A stretch of DNA of 61,921 bases from Lewinellaceae bacterium (GTDB lineage: Bacteria; Bacteroidota; Bacteroidia; Chitinophagales; Saprospiraceae): contig JADJSY010000042.1 in the NCBI GenBank assembly GCA_016711435.1, positions 1 to 61,921 of the forward strand, read 5' to 3'. The first letter of the stretch is position 1. Each line of letters begins with the position of its first letter. Positions 61,086 to 61,921 of this stretch are shown here, one piece after another. Below the pieces are notes generated by a model. That model saw only the letters and a program-made list of their open reading frames with translations, made no database searches and was not told the DNA's origin. The translations under genes were made by a program, and so were the position numbers.

Positions 61086-61565
61086 CTATTTTAATTTTAG
61101 ATATACAATGTTATAATCCTTATTGCTGTTGGTTGAAAATCCACTAAGGGTAAGTGTGTCATTAGAAACCTTCAGTTTCTCACATCTTTTCGTTTCAGGC
61201 AAGGTTAAAATTATATCACTTGATTTAAGGTCTCTTATATTGTTATTATCGAATTGGCAGTTCTCGGAAATCTCAAAATTTTCAAATTTCGGGTTGTTTG
61301 CCGTCCCTTCTTCTACAAATTTAACTATTGAACGCACAAATTCTGCTGTACGATATGGATATTCTATCTCTTTCCATTTTCCTTGTAATTGTTCCATCAT
61401 TTTACTTTTATCTATTTTTATTTTCTCCGGTTGATTTGCCTGGTTTTCCTTTCCAGGGATTTCCTTCTGCTCGGAATTGGGGTATTCATTTTCTTTGTTT
61501 TTATTCTTACAAGCAACTATAAAAACTATAAGAATAATTAAAAAGGACTTTGTTTTTATGTTCAT
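61086..61565 (-). CDS. Small AT-rich lipoprotein of unknown function
   Basis: 159 residues from the ATG at 61565: MNIKTKSFLIILIVFIVACK with lipobox FIVAC. A charged Lys/Glu/Asn linker follows, then a beta-rich region (MMEQLQGKWKEIEYPYRTAEF, DTLTLSGFSTNSN) like lipocalin-type lipoproteins of Bacteroidota. The longer frame to 61616 adds residues before the signal and is rejected. Base composition is clearly more AT-rich than the flanks. Confidence 0.65.
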   Translation of the reverse strand: MNIKTKSFLIILIVFIVACKNKNKENEYPNSEQKEIPGKENQANQPEKIKIDKSKMMEQLQGKWKEIEYPYRTAEFVRSIVKFVEEGTANNPKFENFEISENCQFDNNNIRDLKSSDIILTLPETKRCEKLKVSNDTLTLSGFSTNSNKDYNIVYLKLK

Positions 61566-61738
61566 GATATTTTTGGGTTTGATTAAATGTTGTTTTTGAT
61601 TAGATATGCGAATCATGAGTTACTAAGGATCCAAAACGCCGAACTATGGTTAAAACTGAGCCAACCTGGGTGTCATCCTGAGGCGGCACGCCGCCTTCGG
61701 CATCGATCAAAACGGAATGAACCGAAAGCCTCGCGCAA

Positions 61739-61769
61739 GTGAGGCGGTGACTGCCAGTCACCGCCTCAC
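61739..61769. terminator. Perfect 15-bp palindrome
   Basis: GTGAGGCGGTGACTG, one base, then its exact complement. It shares the GGTGACT/AGTCACC core with the hairpin at 19533-19563. It lies in the gene-free right end (61617-61921), which also holds the short GGCGGCACGCCGCC palindrome at about 61682. No gene is seen in the stretch. Confidence 0.55.
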
Positions 61770-61921
61770 TAAAACGGGCGGTTCATTTTGCAGCGCAGGG
61801 AAGTATCTGCCCAAGCAAATGTGTAACCCAAAGATACAGGAAACTTAGCGATTATCCAGACCCGAAGCAGATACCAGGCTATGGCCAAAAGTTAATGCAA
61901 TCTTTCCTAATCACTCAAGCG

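Overview
The window looks like a chromosomal contig from a Bacteroidota bacterium, probably of the Saprospiria/Chitinophagia side. The evidence is: type IX secretion (T9SS) C-terminal sorting tails on secreted proteins; promoters of the Bacteroidota form TTTG-N19-21-TAnnTTTG (best at 15579-15610 and 59707-59738); a BT1754-type hybrid two-component regulator; DUF4296, GEVED, two-component-propeller and glycine-lipid-type genes; and few Shine-Dalgarno sequences. No rRNA, tRNA, CRISPR array, integrase or transposase gene was seen.

Layout. (1) 1-5.8 kb, minus strand: a fructan/fructose utilisation cluster with a GH32 fructosidase, a PfkB fructokinase, a sugar-porter MFS protein and a hybrid sensor-regulator. 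The three enzyme/transport genes are heavily frameshifted. (2) 5.9-20.4 kb: accessory genes, including a class III nucleotide cyclase with TPRs, an AT-rich propeller gene flanked by inverted repeats, a translationally coupled pair of unknown proteins, a class II Fic protein, a barrel-like protein, an M1 peptidase with an internal deletion, and a NIPSNAP protein. (3) 20.6-27.1 kb: a giant GEVED/CARDB T9SS protein, a saccharopine-dehydrogenase-like enzyme, and a secreted protein broken at a poly-G tract. (4) 28.1-32.2 kb: the most striking block, a tight plus-strand operon of geranylgeranyl reductase, 2[4Fe-4S] ferredoxin, plant-VTE3-type methyltransferase, VTE4-type methyltransferase and homogentisate-phytyltransferase-type UbiA prenyltransferase. 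This is most of a tocopherol/prenylquinone pathway in an organism with no visible photosynthesis genes. (5) 34.8-41.6 kb, minus strand: an apparent operon running cytochrome c/HEAT protein, LysE, ATP-grasp, OlsB/GlsB-like N-acyltransferase, PlsC/GlsA-like O-acyltransferase, which suggests amino-acid lipid synthesis. (6) 41.8-50.0 kb, plus strand: a GltD-like Fe-S flavoprotein, pyruvate:ferredoxin oxidoreductase and pyruvate phosphate dikinase, a pyruvate/PEP/ferredoxin module. (7) 50.4-61.6 kb: DNA polymerase IV, DUF6159, an ECF42-type sigma factor with an internal deletion beside its YCII/DGPF partner, an ABC-F protein, a matrixin-like T9SS protease, an AI-2E family transporter, an Omp85-type barrel and a lipoprotein.

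Two features cut across the window. First, many intergenic gaps carry long, near-perfect palindromes that fall into recurring families. Two of these have conserved loops but different, self-complementary arms. Second, about sixteen genes, including housekeeping ones (ppdK, PFOR), are split by single-base indels with the protein continuing in another frame. This points largely to residual sequencing error rather than gene death. The internal deletions in the M1 peptidase and sigma factor genes are too large for that explanation.
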